Below are positions 63,459 through 64,000 of a stretch of DNA of 64,000 nt, piece after piece. Position 1 is the first letter of the stretch. Every line of letters starts with the position of its first letter. The notes beneath the pieces are model-generated. The model was not told where the DNA came from, did not search any database, and saw only the letters and a program-made list of their open reading frames with translations. Where the stretch lies: the NCBI RefSeq assembly GCF_014486695.1, contig NZ_JACTAB010000003.1:1-64000 (forward strand), read 5' to 3'. Made by a program: the position numbers and the translations under genes. This DNA is from Flavobacterium buctense. Its GTDB lineage: Bacteria; Bacteroidota; Bacteroidia; Flavobacteriales; Flavobacteriaceae.

Positions 63459-64000
63459 ATGAGCAGGAATTACAAGTTTCATAATCCTGAGGGATTGTAT
63501 TTTGTCAGTTTTGCCGTTGTTGGCTGGTTAGATGTATTTACCAGAAATGAATACAAAGATTTACTTTTAGAAAGCTTAGAATTTTGTCAAAAAAGCAAAG
63601 GCATGGAAATACACTCTTGGTGTATTATGACCAATCATGTGCATTTAATTTTTAGAAGTACAGATAATCAAAAGCCTGAATTATTACTAGGCGATTTTAA
63701 AAGATTTACAAGCAGACGTATTGTAAAAGCCATCCAAGAAAATCCAAAAGAAAGCAGAAAGGAGTATTTGTTGGACTATTTTAAAAAAGAAGCCGCAAAG
63801 AGTTCAAATACAACTAATTTTCAATTTTGGCGACATGACAGCAGGCCAATAGAGTTGTGGAGTAATGAAGTCATTCAGCAAAAAATAGATTATATACATA
63901 ACAATCCGGTTGAAGAAGGTATTGTATTTAGACCTGAAGATTATAAATACAGTAGTGCTCCGGATTATGCCGGAGAAAAAGGGTTGTTGGATGGGGTTTA
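63459..64000 (+). CDS. REP-associated tyrosine transposase (RAYT, Y1 HUH), runs off the window
   Basis: Single-strand DNA transposase of the IS200/IS605-related Y1 type that recognises REP hairpins and spreads them. 180 codons are visible plus two bases (TA) that could begin a stop codon, so it may be nearly complete. Motifs: MTNHVHLIF with the HUH pair (H60, H62) and KIDYIHNNPVEEG with catalytic tyrosine Y145. RFTSRRI and FWRHDSRPIELW are typical RAYT segments. Three REP copies directly upstream and two more beyond the 62832 gene support the assignment. Confidence 0.93.
   Translation, partial: MSRNYKFHNPEGLYFVSFAVVGWLDVFTRNEYKDLLLESLEFCQKSKGMEIHSWCIMTNHVHLIFRSTDNQKPELLLGDFKRFTSRRIVKAIQENPKESRKEYLLDYFKKEAAKSSNTTNFQFWRHDSRPIELWSNEVIQQKIDYIHNNPVEEGIVFRPEDYKYSSAPDYAGEKGLLDGV

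Overview
The window is AT-rich chromosomal DNA that looks like a Flavobacterium or close relative (Bacteroidota, Flavobacteriia). Four secreted proteins end in a type IX secretion (T9SS) C-terminal sorting domain with a PNP motif. Several genes follow the Bacteroidota -7 box TAnnTTTG. The gene families (EttA-type ABC-F, DUF349, HsdR_N beside holA, flavobacterial TPR hybrid kinase, SCG-type lipoboxes) fit the same group. No rRNA, tRNA, CRISPR array, integrase or phage gene was seen.

Layout. 0-7 kb: ion transport (nhaA, corA), histidine degradation (hutI and a HutG/arginase-family enzyme) and a DEAD-box helicase. 7-20 kb: TPR hybrid histidine kinase, ettA, secreted amidohydrolase, holA, an HsdR_N nuclease-like protein, a GT2 glycosyltransferase, an OmpA lipoprotein, a Sua5/TsaC tRNA-modification enzyme and a UvrD/PcrA helicase. 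20-31 kb: lipoproteins, a probable pabB-like/tilS/dsbD operon, a DoxX-like protein and an APC permease. 31-41 kb: a giant T9SS adhesin-like protein, a beta-propeller/amidohydrolase fusion, small membrane proteins, a MazG-like enzyme and a large SAM methyltransferase. 41-46.5 kb: SRPBCC protein, a sigma/anti-sigma/periplasmic-helper trio, a YCF48-like protein and a repeat-rich secreted protein. 46.6-56 kb: kup, a T9SS-exported esterase resembling bacterial cutinases/PET hydrolases, rsmB-like methyltransferase, T9SS endonuclease I, DUF349 protein and pyrB/pyrR.

From about 56 kb the window becomes accessory. A T9SS protein is bracketed by two arrays of the same 41-bp tandem repeat. A serine hydrolase follows. 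Then come three more AT-rich genes: a lipoprotein, a membrane-anchored protein with a faint RNase H-like layout, and a HEPN-domain protein with an R-x4-H motif. All three carry GTTTGC 18-19 bases after the stop codon. The right edge is a REP/RAYT module: five copies (one truncated) of a GC-rich hairpin repeat, a small unknown gene lodged between copies, and a REP-associated tyrosine transposase running off the window.

The best candidates for something new are the HEPN/membrane-protein pair with its shared post-stop motif, the REP/RAYT module with its embedded gene, the 41-bp repeat arrays, the PET-hydrolase-like secreted esterase, and a heptanucleotide tract inside the pabB-like gene that could frameshift it by slippage.
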